Assembly (NCBI GenBank): GCA_026936335.1
Contig: JAPMXV010000045.1
Coordinates: 248,001 to 312,000 of the forward strand
DNA: 64,000 nt
Source of the DNA: Mantamonas sphyraenae
Taxonomy: Eukaryota > CRuMs > Mantamonadidae
Direction of reading: 5' to 3'
Below are positions 8,981 to 18,692 of the stretch, piece by piece (positions within the stretch are counted from its first letter, which is position 1; each line of letters begins with the position of its first letter). The notes beneath the pieces are model-generated. The model was not told the DNA's origin. It saw only the letters and a list, made by a program, of their open reading frames with translations, and did not search any database. Both the position numbers and the translations under genes were made by a program.

Positions 8981-10021
8981 ATGCGTGTTTATGTGGAGTG
9001 CAACGATGCACAGGAGTGTTTGGTCATTGCCGACGACGAGGCAGCAGAGATGGACGGTCAAGCGCTGTGTCTGGCGCTGCTGAAGCTGCTGGGTCACGAC
9101 GAGACGGCCTCGACCCACGCCACATGGAAGCTCTATGCACGAGGGGCCTCCAACAAGCTGTATGTCGTGCGTGAAACACTGCAGGACGTGTCGCAGCTCC
9201 ACGGGGCGGAGCTGGTGCTGCAGCAGGAGGCCAAGGTCGAGGGGAAGGGACTCGTAGGCGTCCAGGATGCAGAATGGCAGGCTAGGGTGCAGCTGGCTGC
9301 TTGCTATCGCATTTGGAACCTGTATGGATGGGATGAGGTGATCTACAACCACATCTCGTTGCGTGTGCCCGGTTCCCCGGAGCACTTTCTGATCAACCCG
9401 TTTGGCCTGCACTTTTCGGAGATCACAGCGTCGTCGCTGGTCAAGATTGACATTGATGGCAACATTGTGGACGCCGGGAGCACGACATACGGAGTCAACA
9501 AGGCTGGCTTTGTTATCCACAGTGCTGTGCACGCGAGCAGCGACGAGTACCACTGCGTCGCCCACATGCACAGCGAGGCGAGCGTGGCCGTGTCCTGCAC
9601 CAAGCGTGGCCTGGTACCCTTCAACCAAGTGGCCATGATTGTGGGCAACGTGGCCTACCACGACTACGAAGGCATTTCGGTGGACACGGACGAACGGAAG
9701 CGTCTCGTCCAGGATCTTGGCGACTGCAGGGTCATGTTGCTGCGCTCTCACGGCGCCCTCACGGTGGGTAAAACCATTGGAGAGGCATTTTACCTCACCT
9801 TTATGCTGGACAAGGCGTGCCGCATCCAGATCGACACGCTGTCCATGCTCGGCCCCGAGGCGTTTGACGACGCACAAATGGTCCAGGTCGATGACGGCAT
9901 TGTACAAAAGACGCGTGAGATTGCGAGGGGGTTCACCAGTGATGACGGCGGATTTGGTTTCATGGAGTTTGAGGCGATGATGCGCATGCTGGACCGCACT
10001 CAGCCCGATTTTCGCGAATGA
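8981..10021 (+). CDS. Class II aldolase/adducin-head domain protein
   Basis: This protein has 346 residues in a single exon from the ATG at 8981. Residues from about 85 to 300 match the class II aldolase/adducin N-terminal fold: LAACYRIWNLYGWDE, YNHISLRVPG, FLINPFGLHFSEITASSL, then HMHSEASVAVS, whose HxH pair is the metal-binding pair, and RSHGALTVG, which supplies the third metal histidine. So the metal site looks intact, unlike in metazoan adducins. An N-terminal extension of about 85 residues (RVYVECND, DDEAAEMDGQ) is not part of the aldolase fold and I do not recognise it. The substrate cannot be read from the sequence: a sugar-phosphate aldolase, an epimerase or an adducin-like scaffold are all possible. 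Confidence 0.85.
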   Translation: MRVYVECNDAQECLVIADDEAAEMDGQALCLALLKLLGHDETASTHATWKLYARGASNKLYVVRETLQDVSQLHGAELVLQQEAKVEGKGLVGVQDAEWQARVQLAACYRIWNLYGWDEVIYNHISLRVPGSPEHFLINPFGLHFSEITASSLVKIDIDGNIVDAGSTTYGVNKAGFVIHSAVHASSDEYHCVAHMHSEASVAVSCTKRGLVPFNQVAMIVGNVAYHDYEGISVDTDERKRLVQDLGDCRVMLLRSHGALTVGKTIGEAFYLTFMLDKACRIQIDTLSMLGPEAFDDAQMVQVDDGIVQKTREIARGFTSDDGGFGFMEFEAMMRMLDRTQPDFRE

Positions 10022-10176
10022 AGACATGGTGGGCGATCCCACGTGCAGCAAGCGTGAACAGGATTCCGATCACAAACGATCAACGGACATGAAGCCCGTC
10101 CCTTGCCTCCCCACTCACGCTGAGACGATGCAGGGAAGACGCGCGTCCACAACCACCACAGACAAACACATCAGCA

Positions 10177-13100
10177 ATGTCTACCAACTCTGCCATCAAC
10201 CCGCTTGCATACCAGCTGGAGGACTACGGATTCTCGTGGGCGTCCAAGGACGACCTTGATCTGGATCTGTACAGCCGGTATGTTGCCGCCCGTGTCTTTT
10301 TCGCGTTCCGCCAGCGCCGCGTTTGCGGAAGAGTGCCGTTTGGGCGTGGTTATTGGCGCAAAAATACACTGACACACGCATATGGCCACCCAATCACAGC
10401 CAGTTTTTCGTGCTCGGTGCGCAGACCCAGAAGGCTCTGGCGTCGTTCAACGTCCTGATCATCGGCGCCACCGGTGTCGCTGTTGAAGTCGGTACGTACG
10501 CGGATCGAATTCTCTGCTCGCTTTTGGCCCTCTCTTTCCGGCCGGATTGCGCCTGCTGCATGGTACCGCCCTCTCGCATCCGACCTGCAATGCACGCGAT
10601 GTCTGCACCATTGTCGATGCCTTGCGCCGCGACGATGGCCATGCAGCACGTCTCTGTGTCGTGTTTGGGCTTGCGGAAATTTGTGTGTGCCCTGTGAACC
10701 CTTTTTTTTCCGTGCCCTCCCGTTGACACGTGGCCTTCTCACCCGCCTGCCCACAGCCAAGAACGTCGTCCTGGCCGGTCCCAAGAGCGTCACCGTGGCA
10801 GACAACTCCCCCACGCAGTGGACGGACCTTGCTTCTCAGGTATGTGACCCCTGTCTTGCCAATCCACAAGCAAGCAAAACGAACCGTGTGACGAGATCAA
10901 GCGGATCAATTTCTTCTCCCCGCTCACACCGATGAAAATACACACGCACTGCAGTTCTACCTGAGCGAGGAGGACGTGGGCAAGCCCCGCGCTGCCTGCT
11001 GCGTGCCCAAGCTGGCCGAGCTCAACCCGCACACAGAGGTCCACGCCTACGACGGCGAACTCACCCAAGAGTTCCTCACGGGCTTCCAGTGCGTCGTCGT
11101 GTGCGACAGCAACGACGAAGAGGCACTCATCCAGTACAACGGATGGTGCCACGAGGCCAACGTACCCTTCATTGCCACCACATCCCGTGGCCTTGCCGGC
11201 TATGTGTTCAGCGACTTTGGCAAGGAGTTTACGGTCATCGACAAGACGGGCGAGGACGAGCTGAGCGGATACATCCTGGACATCTCGCCCGAGGGACTCG
11301 TGTCGTGCACAGACGACGAGCCGCATGGACTGTCCGACGAGGACTCTCTGACATTCAGCGAGGTGCAGGGCCTGAGCAGCCTGAACGGTTGCGAACCGGT
11401 GAAGATCCGTGTGGAGACGCCGTTCTCGTTCACGATCCAGAACTTTGCAGCCGAGGGCAAGTACGAGGGTGGTGGTCTGTGGAAGCAGGTCAAGGTGCCG
11501 GAGGTGATTGAGTTCAACACACTGGCCGATGAACTGGTCAAGCCGACCGAGTTTATGCTGACGGACTTTGGCAAGTTTGGACGCGCCGAGCAGCTGCACG
11601 TGCTGTTCCGTGGTCTGGACGCGTACCAGAAGGCCAACGACGGGGCACTGCCGCCTGCGGGCAACTTTGAGGCAGCAGCCCAGGTTGTGGAGCTGGCCAA
11701 GAAGTGGAACGAGGAGCAAAAGGCAGCTGGCAACTGGAGCCTGGACGGCTTTGGTGAGGGCGATGAGAACGAGAAGCTGTACAAGATGTTTGGAGCGTAC
11801 GCAATGGGCCAGCTGAACCCGATGGCAGCCTTCTTTGGCGGCGTGGTGGGCCAGGAGGTGATCAAGACGAGCGCAGGCAAGTTTGGACCGATCCGCCAGT
11901 GGCTGTACTTTGATGCGTTTGAATGCATGCCGGACGAGCTGCTGACGGACGCAAGCGAGTTTGAGCTGGAGGGGACGCGATACGACGGACAGATTGCTGT
12001 GTTTGGCAAGACGTTCCAGCAGAAGGTGCTTGAGCAGAACCTGTTTATGGTTGGCTGCGGAGCGCTCGGCTGCGAGTTCTTCAAGAACTTTGCCATGATG
12101 GGCCTGGGCGCAGGCAACGGCATGATCTACGTGACAGACATGGACACGATCGAGCGCTCGAACCTGAACCGCCAGTTCCTGTTCCGCGAGCCGAACATCG
12201 GCCAGCTGAAGAGCGAGGCGGCAAGCGAGGCGATCAAGAAGATGAACCCGAACATCAACGTGACGACGTACAAGATCCCTGTGGGCAACGACACGGAGGA
12301 CACGTTCAACGACGAGTTCTGGAACAACCTGTCCAACGTGGTCAACGCCCTGGACAGCGTGACCGCACGTCGCTACGTCGACGCCCGCTGCGTGTTCTAC
12401 AAGAAGGCGCTGCTGGAGTCTGGCACGCTGGGCACGATGGCCAACGTGCAGGTTGTGCTGCCGGGCAAGAGTGAGTCGTACGGCTCCACGCAGGATCCTG
12501 CGGGCAAGGAGATCCCCATGTGCACGCTCAAGAACTTCCCCAACCAGATCGAGCACTGCATCGAGTGGTCCCGAGACAAGTTCCAGGGCCTGTTCCGCAA
12601 CGACATGGACGCCACCGTCAAGTACCTGAAGGAGGGTGCCGAGTACCTGGAGACCATGCCCAAGCAGGTCAAGCACCCCGTCGTGATCCGCGAGACGCTG
12701 GAAGCCGTCAAGGCCACCCTGGAGTCGTCCGAGGGCGTCACCTTTGACAAGTGCATCGAGTGGGCCCGCCTGCGTTTCCAGGAGATGTACTACAACGCCC
12801 CGGTGCAGCTTCTGACTGTGTACCCGCCCGACTCGGTGACCGCCGAGGGCACGCCCTTCTGGAGCGGCCCCAAGCGCGCCCCGACCCCGGTCGAGTTTGA
12901 CAACACGGACGAGCTGCACATGGGCTTCATCATTGCGGCAGCCAACATCCGCGCGTTCAACTACGGCATCGAGGTGCCCGAGGACATCGCCACCAACCCG
13001 GAGTACTTCTCCAAGGTGCTGGCCGACGTGGTGCTGCCCGAGTGGCAGCCCAACAGCAACGCCAAGATCCACACGGACGACAAGGAGGCTGCTGCGGACG

Positions 13101-13921
13101 TCGGTGGCGAGGAGGACGAGGAGATCTCGGCGCGCTTGACCAAGGAGCTGAGCGACCCGTCTGCGTGGCAGCAGCTCAAGCTGCAGAGCGCCCACTTTGA
13201 GAAGGACGACGACAGCAACTTCCACATCGACTTTATCACGGCATGCTCCAACCTGCGCGCGCGCAACTACGTGCTGCAGGAGGCCGACCGCCAGGCAACC
13301 AAGAAGATTGCCGGTCGCATCATCCCGGCCATTGCCACCACCACGGCCATGATCACGGGTATGGTGATGCTGGAGCAGTACAAGCTGCTGCAGGGCCACA
13401 ATGAGCTGGAGTACTACAAGAACGGCTACATCAACCTGGGTGTGCCTTCCTTCCAGCTGTCTGAGACCGTGGGTGCCATGATGACCCGCCCCAAGGATCC
13501 CGAGGTCGTGCAAGCCAACCTGGACCTGATGGACGGCAAGGAGGTGTCTGAGGAGCTGCAAAAGAAGCTGAAGCGCCAGGAGAACCGACCGGACGTCACC
13601 TACCCGGCCGAGGGTTACAACCTCTGGGACCGTGTGGACATCGAGGGTGCCCTCACTGTGCAGGAGCTCATGGACGAGATCCAGAACAGGTGCGGCTTCG
13701 ACGTGGACATGATCACATACCCGCTGCCCAAGAAGACCGTGCCCCTGTGGATGCGTGGCAAGAAGTTCAACGACCGCAAGGCCCAGAAGGTCACCGACGT
13801 CTTTGAGGAGGCTGTTGGCACCTCCCTGGCTGGCAAGAACAGCCTCCAGATCGACGTGGTCTGCTCCAAGGACGGCGGCGACCTCGAGGCTGGCCTGCCG
13901 CCTGTGGTCCTCCACTGGTAA
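10177..13921 (+). CDS. UBA1: Ubiquitin-activating enzyme E1, four exons
   Basis: Exons 10177-10277, 10400-10491, 10757-10839 and 10955-13921 give 1,080 residues, the usual size for UBA1. The enzyme adenylates ubiquitin, carries it as a thioester and passes it to E2s. Visible in order: the inactive adenylation half (LYSRQFFVLG, IIGATGVAVEVAKNV), the first catalytic half-domain, the active adenylation half with the nucleotide loop GCGALGC near residue 460, then TDMDTIERSNLNRQF (Asp, Asn and Arg contacts to ATP-Mg), the catalytic Cys615 in PMCTLKNFPN, then WSGPKR, DDDSNFH, RIIPAIATTTA, and a C-terminal ubiquitin-fold domain that recruits E2. Splice sites were chosen by continuity with the family. 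The central 1,158 bp (10955-12112) recurs almost unchanged in the next gene. Confidence 0.97.
10955..12112 (+). repeat. Conversion tract, UBA1 copy (pairs with 14361-15518)
   Basis: This block starts exactly at the acceptor of the last UBA1 intron and ends inside the codons for MGLGA. It recurs 3,406 bp downstream with the same length. I found five differences, all synonymous (for example ACG/ACC for Thr and two CTG/TTG pairs). Outside the block the two genes are hard to align. Confidence 0.93.
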
Positions 13922-14016
13922 AGAACCGGGTGAGATGTGAGTGATGTGTGTGTGTGTGTGTGTGTGTGTGATTTTGCGACAACGTCGCCACGAAAAAACA
14001 ATACACACCGACCCGC

Positions 14017-17000
14017 ATGAGCAGCCGTAGCCATTCCAGTGCCTCTGCCACTACAAGCATGTATCCCAAGCTGCAGCCGGTGTGGGGAAACACCACATGG
14101 GAAGCCATGCGCGAGTTTTCGTTGTTGGTGATTGGAGCGAGCGGTGCAGGCGTCACTGCCGTACAGGACGTGTTGAGCCTAAGCCCACGCCAGGTTGTCG
14201 TGTCAGACTCGACAGAGACGACATGGGCTGATGTCAGCTCCAACGTAGGTGGTGCCGGCGTTTGTTGTTTGAGAGGAACAAACACACCCACAGGCCGCTC
14301 TCTCTCGCTCACACTCACACACACGCACCGCTCACACACCGACACACACACGCATTGCAGTTCTACCTGAGCGAGGAGGACGTGGGCAAGCCCCGCGCTG
14401 CCTGCTGCGTGCCCAAGCTGGCCGAGCTCAACCCGCACACAGAGGTCCACGCCTACGACGGCGAACTCACCCAAGAGTTCCTCACGGGCTTCCAGTGCGT
14501 CGTCGTGTGCGACAGCAACGACGAAGAGGCACTCATCCAGTACAACGGATGGTGCCACGAGGCCAACGTACCCTTCATTGCCACCACATCCCGTGGCCTT
14601 GCCGGCTATGTGTTCAGCGACTTTGGCAAGGAGTTTACGGTCATCGACAAGACCGGCGAGGACGAGCTGAGCGGATACATCCTGGACATCTCGCCCGAAG
14701 GACTCGTGTCGTGCACAGACGACGAGCCGCATGGATTGTCCGACGAGGACTCTCTGACATTCAGCGAGGTGCAGGGCCTGAGCAGCCTGAACGGTTGCGA
14801 ACCGGTGAAGATCCGTGTGGAGACGCCGTTCTCGTTCACGATCCAGAACTTTGCAGCCGAGGGCAAGTACGAGGGTGGTGGTCTGTGGAAGCAGGTCAAG
14901 GTGCCGGAGGTGATTGAGTTCAACACACTGGCCGATGAACTGGTCAAGCCGACCGAGTTTATGCTGACGGACTTTGGCAAGTTTGGACGCGCCGAGCAGC
15001 TGCACGTGCTGTTCCGTGGTCTGGACGCGTACCAGAAGGCCAACGACGGGGCACTGCCGCCTGCGGGCAACTTTGAGGCAGCAGCCCAGGTTGTGGAGCT
15101 GGCCAAGAAGTGGAACGAGGAGCAAAAGGCAGCTGGCAACTGGAGCTTGGACGGCTTTGGTGAGGGCGATGAGAACGAGAAGCTGTACAAGATGTTTGGA
15201 GCGTACGCAATGGGCCAGCTGAACCCGATGGCAGCCTTCTTTGGCGGCGTGGTGGGCCAGGAGGTGATCAAGACGAGCGCAGGCAAGTTTGGACCGATCC
15301 GCCAGTGGCTGTACTTTGATGCGTTTGAATGCATGCCGGACGAGCTGCTGACGGACGCAAGCGAGTTTGAGCTGGAGGGAACGCGATACGACGGACAGAT
15401 TGCTGTGTTTGGCAAGACGTTCCAGCAGAAGGTGCTTGAGCAGAACCTGTTTATGGTTGGCTGCGGAGCGCTCGGCTGCGAGTTCTTCAAGAACTTTGCC
15501 ATGATGGGCCTGGGCGCGGTGTACGCAGGCGGAGCTGAGGCAGACGAAATCGAAGAGGCGTCGGCGGCTGCAAGGGCAAACAGCAACACGTTCCAGGTGC
15601 ACACGTTGGACCCATCGCCAGAGTTGGTGATCGACCAGGCTGTAGTGCGTGAGGTACGTCTGGGTGTGACAACACGGTTCCAAGCGAAAACCAACGCAGT
15701 TGCAGCGCCCCTGGGCGCAAGCATCATCGACGCGGGAGTGTTTGGCGTGCTGGGCAATGCTTGCATGCAAATCCGCGATGTGTGTGACATGTTGACCACA
15801 CAGGAGGAGGGGGATGGCCTTCCCATGCCGATGGGATTCCCCAAATCGCACAAGCACCTGCTCAGCCACGCCAGGCGATCTTTGCACGGTTTAGTGCAGG
15901 CCCTGGTGGACCTTGGCAACAATGAGGCGTTTGCAAGCGCACAGGGTTACCAGCGGGAAGTGCAACTGGCAATGATGCGTGCGACGGCGGGGGTGGACTG
16001 GGACGGGGAAGACGCAGCCGCTGTGCGCTCCGCGCTGTACGAGTGTGCATTGTTTGCATGGGACGAGGTAGGTGTGGCTAACCCTACTCGAATCCTGGAG
16101 ACATGGCCTGAAGACAGTGACGTGTGGCAGAAACACAGGATGCCGCACTGTGTAGGACATTTAGACGCAGGCAATCAAGAACACCGCGAATTTGTGGTGT
16201 GGATGGCTGCGATGTTTGCCAAATTGCTTGATGTGACCCTGGAGGGCCACCCGGACGACGACGAGGTTGCACATGCTATCCAGAGCCACAAACACTTGGT
16301 CCCGTTGTCTGCCGACAACAACGAAGAGTCAGGGTTGGGATCAGAGGACCAAAGTGCTTCGCACGCAAAGGCCATGATGGCTGAACTGGAGGAGTTGGAT
16401 GGCAAGCAGCTGTTTCGACAGCGCCTTGCCGGCAAGGATGACATTCCGTTGGCATCGACGTACCCCGAAGAGTTTGTGTTTGCCATGATCGCCACGAACC
16501 GGCTTATGGCAGATGTGTATCACATGCACAAGCAACCAGGGACCTGGGTGCGTCGCATGCTCTGGAGCGAACCTGGCAGCCCGCGGCTGATGCCTCCATG
16601 TCCATCAACCGTGTCACAAGTGGCGGGATTCGTTGGGCTGCAAGTGTTCATGGCCATGCAAGAGCCACACAGTACCGAACAAATGCGCGACGTGTTCTTG
16701 TCGGCACCCGGGACGATGGTAATGTCAGAACCCAGGGAGGTGCACAGGCGCGAGCTGCTGGATCCGAACGGAGACAAGGATGCGTTGGGGGCATTGGACG
16801 CTCTCACTGAATCTCGTCCAGACGGTGGATTGACTTGCTGGGATGCGTGGGTGTGGGACGCACGCGAGCTGGGATTGGAGACGGTGGGCCAGCTCAAGCA
16901 GTACATGAGCGAACACCTGGCCATCACCCCGGACGTGTTTACCATGCAATTGCTCGGACAAGACGCGGGACATGTCAAGGCCGTGTGGTGCAGTCATGAT

Positions 17001-17165
17001 TTTCGACCCCGTCCGCAACCGTGGGACACCTCGTTGGAGGAATTTCTGCTTGGTCAGAGCGAGTGGCCGGCCAACAGCTCGTTTGTGCGCATCGATGTGT
17101 CTGCCACAGCAGAGGATGGAGAAGCGGGCATTGACGTAGCGCCCATCATGCTGAGGATGCGATGA
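14017..17165 (+). CDS. Degenerate E1-like protein, probable pseudo-enzyme (two exons)
   Basis: Exons 14017-14244 and 14361-17165 give 1,010 residues. Residues 77-462 are almost identical to UBA1, but both flanks have diverged strongly. The N-terminus keeps only the outline (LLVIGASGAGVT, TTWADVSSN). After MGLGA the sequence departs at once: the TDMD/SNLNRQF nucleotide-binding motif is missing, and the region aligning with UBA1 PMCTLKNFP reads PMPMGFPKS, so the catalytic cysteine is absent. Traces of the second catalytic half-domain, of the VGLQVFMAMQ helix and of a C-terminal ubiquitin-fold domain remain, and the frame is open for 935 codons. The long open frame argues against a dead pseudogene. 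A regulatory or scaffold role, perhaps pairing with another half-E1 or binding UBA1 partners, is inference. Expression is not known. Confidence 0.85.
14361..15518 (+). repeat. Conversion tract, E1-like copy (pairs with 10955-12112)
   Basis: This is the second copy of the UBA1 block. The intron tails just upstream are also alike for about 13 bases (CACACGCA then C or T, then TGCAG), so the 5' border lies in the intron end. At the 3' border both copies share GGGCCTGGGCGC and then diverge. Confidence 0.93.
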
Positions 17166-17215
17166 TTGGGATGAGCGCTGTGGAAACCAGGCAAAAGCAA
17201 CAAACAACGCGTCTC

Positions 17216-18070
17216 ATGTCGTCCACACCAAGTTTCATCATCACAGGAGCATCCCGCGGGTACGGAGCATGCATTGCAGAGGTGTTGGCGAGCGAATACA
17301 CAGGGGCACGATTCGCTCTTGTGGCAAGGTCGAAGGAGGCGCTGGAATCGGTGGCGTCTGAGTTGAGCGGAGTTGCAAGTGTAGAGTCGTTTGCTATGGA
17401 CTTGAGTGCAAACTCGAGCGAGTTGTTTGATGCGTGGACGGCCATGCTTGACACTTTGAACACAAACGGATTTTGGCAAGAGTGCTCGCAGGCGATCCTG
17501 GTGCACAACGCAGGCAGCCTGGGCCCCACCAAGAAGCTGGACGAGTTTACACGCGAAGACTTGGCGGATATGACGGCGTACATGAATCTGAACGTGGTGG
17601 CCAACATGGTGGGCACCTCGCTGACGCAGCAAGCAGTGGCAGCAGCGGGAGTGGGCGAGTTCACGCAGGTGAACATCTCTTCGCTACTGGCGGTGCAGCC
17701 GTTTGCCGGACACGCAACGTACTGCACAGGGAAAGCAGCACGGGACATGCTGAGCCAGGTGGTGGGTGCAGAGGCGAATGTTGATGATGACGGTCAAGAA
17801 GGACCCAACAACCTGCGCGTGCGCACTCTCAACTGGAGCCCTGGACCCATGGAGACGGACATGCAGGTCAAACTGCGTGCTGGTGGCGTACACCAACAGT
17901 CGTTTCAGGATCTCAAAGACAAGGGGGGTCTTGTGGACCTCGAGGTCAGTGCCCGCGCCATGGTCAAGGTCTTGCAAGCTGACGAGTACGAGTCTGGCGC
18001 ACATGTCGATGTCTACGACGTCCTGGATGTGTCCCGCGACAACGGGCCGCAAGAGGACGGTGCCGAGTGA
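17216..18070 (+). CDS. SPR: Sepiapterin reductase (short-chain dehydrogenase)
   Basis: This 284-residue NADPH-dependent reductase catalyses the final reduction to tetrahydrobiopterin. The Rossmann glycine motif TGASRGYG is at 10-17. Further landmarks are ARSKEAL, the NAG-containing HNAGSLGP, NISSLLAVQPFAGHATYC with the Tyr of the catalytic triad, then TGKAARDM with the Lys, WSPGPMETDMQ, and a C-terminal KGGLVDLEVSA... ESGAHVDVYD stretch. The last two are characteristic of sepiapterin reductase rather than other SDRs. I chose the ATG at 17216 because the SDR fold begins right after it. Earlier in-frame ATGs at 17162 and 17171 exist, and the first would overlap the upstream stop by four bases (ATGA). 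It is convergent with the ankyrin gene. Confidence 0.9.
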   Translation: MSSTPSFIITGASRGYGACIAEVLASEYTGARFALVARSKEALESVASELSGVASVESFAMDLSANSSELFDAWTAMLDTLNTNGFWQECSQAILVHNAGSLGPTKKLDEFTREDLADMTAYMNLNVVANMVGTSLTQQAVAAAGVGEFTQVNISSLLAVQPFAGHATYCTGKAARDMLSQVVGAEANVDDDGQEGPNNLRVRTLNWSPGPMETDMQVKLRAGGVHQQSFQDLKDKGGLVDLEVSARAMVKVLQADEYESGAHVDVYDVLDVSRDNGPQEDGAE

Positions 18071-18165
18071 TGTGCTCTGCCGCCGTGGGCAAGCGGGGGT
18101 GGCTGGGAAATGGAGTTTGTGGACATTCGCCGAAATCGTCGTTTTCTCTTGCTCTCACAGCTGGA

Positions 18166-18564
18166 TCAATAGCCATTGCCACGAAACTCTTCCAGCAAAT
18201 TCAAAACCTCATCGTCTTTGTGCTCCTTGGCCATATCGAACAAACTCTCGTCTTTCTCCATGCCCACGAGGGTGATTTGTGCGCCGTTCTCCAACAGCAC
18301 GCGCACAATCTCCACGTACGCGTACCGGACGGCATGGGCCAATGCAGTCCATCCCCCGACATCCTTAGCATCGATATCGGCCCCTTTGGACAGCAAGGCC
18401 TTCACCGTGTCCGTGTGGCCGGCAACGGTGGCTTTGATGAGCGCGGTTTCGTCCCACTCGTCGTCGGTGTTGACGTTGACCACTCCTTTGTTCAGCATGT
18501 TGATTACCGTCCCTGTTTTGCCTTTGCTGGCAGCGTTGAGGAACTTTGTGTCTGCATTGCCCAT
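18166..18564 (-). CDS. Small ankyrin-repeat protein with N-myristoylation-type start
   Basis: This 132-residue protein is made almost wholly of ankyrin repeats: KFLNAASKGKTGTVINMLNK, then DETALIKATVAGHTDTVKAL, then GGWTALAHAVRYAYVEIVRV and a shorter C-terminal cap. The start was placed at 18564 because the product then opens MGNADTKF, a good N-myristoylation context (Gly2, Asn3, small residue at 5-6), and repeats begin immediately. An in-frame N-terminal extension lacks a credible coding character. Ankyrin repeats mediate protein binding; the partner is unknown. Confidence 0.82.
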   Translation of the reverse strand: MGNADTKFLNAASKGKTGTVINMLNKGVVNVNTDDEWDETALIKATVAGHTDTVKALLSKGADIDAKDVGGWTALAHAVRYAYVEIVRVLLENGAQITLVGMEKDESLFDMAKEHKDDEVLNLLEEFRGNGY

Positions 18565-18692
18565 GATGCCAGTCGTGTTTGCGCAGCGCTCGCAACTCGC
18601 AACGGACCTGCGGCAGAGAGGCAATCCAAGTGACCCCGATGATGCCATCGGTGGATGGATAACAGTGGCAATGATGCACTCGCATTCTTCAT

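Noticed and set aside
10790-14008. Very long minus-strand open frame (over 1,000 codons) opposite UBA1
   Set aside because: It is a shadow of the GC-biased third positions of UBA1: low-complexity His/Leu/Val/Gln-rich translation, no domain, and the plus strand encodes a complete E1. A second such frame opposite the E1-like gene (13791-15887) has the same cause.
10177-17165. Simple recent tandem duplication of UBA1
   Set aside because: Flanks of the shared block are far more diverged than the block itself, which does not fit a single recent duplication.
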